This document shows, one piece after another, positions 7,646 to 8,154 of a stretch of DNA of 8,154 nucleotides. The translations under genes and the position numbers were made by a program. Origin of the DNA: Sphingomonas sp. (GTDB lineage: Bacteria > Pseudomonadota > Alphaproteobacteria > Sphingomonadales > Sphingomonadaceae). The DNA is taken from the NCBI GenBank assembly GCA_021154945.1, contig JAJNQF010000252.1, forward strand, positions 1 to 8,154, read 5' to 3'. The notes below the pieces were generated by a model. It made no database searches and was not told the DNA's origin. It worked only from the letters and a program-made list of their open reading frames with translations. Each line of letters begins with the position of its first letter. Position 1 is the first letter of the stretch.

Positions 7646-7933
7646 TTAGCCGACGATCCCGAGAATGTCAGATTCCTTCATGATCAGCAGGTCTTCACCG
7701 TCGACCTTGACCTCGGTGCCCGACCATTTGCCGAACAGGATCTTGTCGCCGGCCTTGACGTCGAGCGGCGTGATCGTGCCGTTCTCGGCGCGGGTCCCGG
7801 TGCCGACGGCGACGACTTCGCCTTCCTGCGGCTTTTCCTTGGCGGTGTCGGGGATGATGATGCCGCCAGCCGTCTTCTCTTCGGCTTCGAGGCGCTTCAC
7901 CAGCACGCGATCATGCAATGGACGAAAGTTCAT
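7646..7933 (-). CDS. groES: Co-chaperonin GroES (Hsp10)
   Basis: The 10-kDa lid subunit that caps the GroEL ring as a heptamer. The 95-residue form starting MNFRPLHDRVLVKRLEAEEK matches the family length. The mobile loop that contacts GroEL is EEKTAGGIIIPDTAKEKPQE (18-37), and the roof and beta-barrel segments follow (GEVVAVGTG, GDKILFGKWSGTEV, EDLLIMKESDILGI). An ATG nine bases further upstream (7942) would add MDP, but the only Shine-Dalgarno, AAAAGGA, ends one base before that ATG and ten bases before this one, so the inner start is preferred. It is the first gene of the chaperonin operon, and expression should rise with heat shock through the CIRCE site upstream. Confidence 0.96.
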   Translation of the reverse strand: MNFRPLHDRVLVKRLEAEEKTAGGIIIPDTAKEKPQEGEVVAVGTGTRAENGTITPLDVKAGDKILFGKWSGTEVKVDGEDLLIMKESDILGIVG

Positions 7934-7943
7934 GGGATCCATG

Positions 7944-7950
7944 TCCTTTT
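7944..7950 (-). promoter_or_regulatory. Ribosome binding site deciding the groES start
   Basis: Minus-strand AAAAGGA lies one base from the ATG at 7942, too close for initiation, but ten bases from the ATG at 7933. The spacing supports the 95-residue GroES over the 98-residue reading. Confidence 0.6.
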
Positions 7951-7967
7951 GGGATTGTGACAGATTT

Positions 7968-7994
7968 CTGGCACTCAGGGGACCCGAGTGCCAA
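7968..7994 (-). promoter_or_regulatory. CIRCE operator (HrcA binding site)
   Basis: On the minus strand the site reads TTGGCACTC, nine bases, then GAGTGCCAG. This matches the CIRCE consensus TTAGCACTC-N9-GAGTGCTAA except at the third base of the left arm and the last two or so of the right arm. The core arms TGGCACTC/GAGTGCCA are exact complements. It lies about 35 bases before the groES start, overlapping the expected transcription start, where bound HrcA would block groESL transcription until heat stress. hrcA itself is not in the window. Confidence 0.93.
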
Positions 7995-8001
7995 CGGACG
8001 G

Positions 8002-8030
8002 CATATGTGCCTCGTGGTGCGGCATGTCAA
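8002..8030 (-). promoter_or_regulatory. Probable groESL promoter
   Basis: On the minus strand TTGACA (8030-8025) is a perfect housekeeping -35 hexamer. With a 17-base spacer the -10 position is CATATG (8007-8002), matching TATAAT at three positions. Transcription would start near 7995, at the edge of the CIRCE element, which is the usual geometry for HrcA control. A sigma-32 type promoter overlapping the same bases cannot be excluded. Confidence 0.6.
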
Positions 8031-8122
8031 AGGTTCCGGGGGTGAAATTTTTTCGGGCGGACGTGGGTTTCGGGCGTCGTGGCTGAGGGGGTGGTGGCGA
8101 CGCTACGGACCACACTGCCGTT

Positions 8123-8140
8123 CTCCAGCGCACGCGGGAG
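8123..8140. repeat. Degenerate REP-like hairpin at the right edge
   Basis: CTCC-A-GCG (8123-8130) faces CGC-G-GGAG (8133-8140). With its flanks (...GGGAGTCCAGGGTGACC) it resembles the common proteobacterial intergenic palindromes of the form CCCGC..GCGGGAATCCAG. The rest of 8031-8154 holds no convincing gene on either strand. The window end may cut the element. Confidence 0.35.
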
Positions 8141-8154
8141 TCCAGGGTGACCAA

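Noticed and set aside
7943..8154. Possible divergent gene upstream of groES.
   Set aside because: The plus-strand frame here is antisense to groES at its beginning and ends at 8045; the remaining bases carry promoter, CIRCE and a repeat but no coding signal.

Overview
The window is high-GC DNA that looks like the chromosome of an alphaproteobacterium, most likely a sphingomonad. The clues are a plant-type (class II) glutamate-cysteine ligase, an alphaproteobacterial GroES/GroEL pair behind a CIRCE operator, a 95-residue GroES starting MNFRPLHDRV, G+C-rich palindromic intergenic repeats, and three small regulatory/membrane genes of a kind I associate with Sphingomonadaceae. This assignment comes from recognising protein families; no search was run.

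Left part (1-2996): gshA reads rightward and makes gamma-glutamylcysteine for glutathione. It converges on a leftward gene for a multi-pass membrane protein with a C-terminal isoprenylcysteine-methyltransferase-like (ICMT/PEMT) domain. The 106 bp between the two stop codons is almost entirely a pair of inverted C/G-rich hairpins, a REPIN-like element that could also end both transcripts. A rightward tRNA-Gly(TCC) with encoded CCA follows at 2923-2996.

Middle part (3051-4952, minus strand): three closely spaced genes look like one operon. In transcription order they are a membrane-anchored regulator (LuxR-type HTH, proline-rich linker, one TM helix, extracytoplasmic helical domain), a small multi-pass membrane protein with a TTG start and a strong Shine-Dalgarno, and a MarR-like winged-helix regulator. 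Two DNA-binding proteins flanking a membrane protein suggest a signal-sensing module of unknown input. This is the least explained part of the window and the best candidate for something undescribed. Upstream lies a Uma2-family nuclease-like gene broken by a one-base frameshift.

Right part (5733-8154, minus strand): the groES-groEL chaperonin operon, with a consensus-like -35, a CIRCE inverted repeat at the likely transcription start, a 97-bp groES-groEL spacer with a hairpin and a short direct repeat, and a strong intrinsic terminator after groEL preceded by two further hairpins. The right edge holds a small degenerate REP-like hairpin and no convincing gene.
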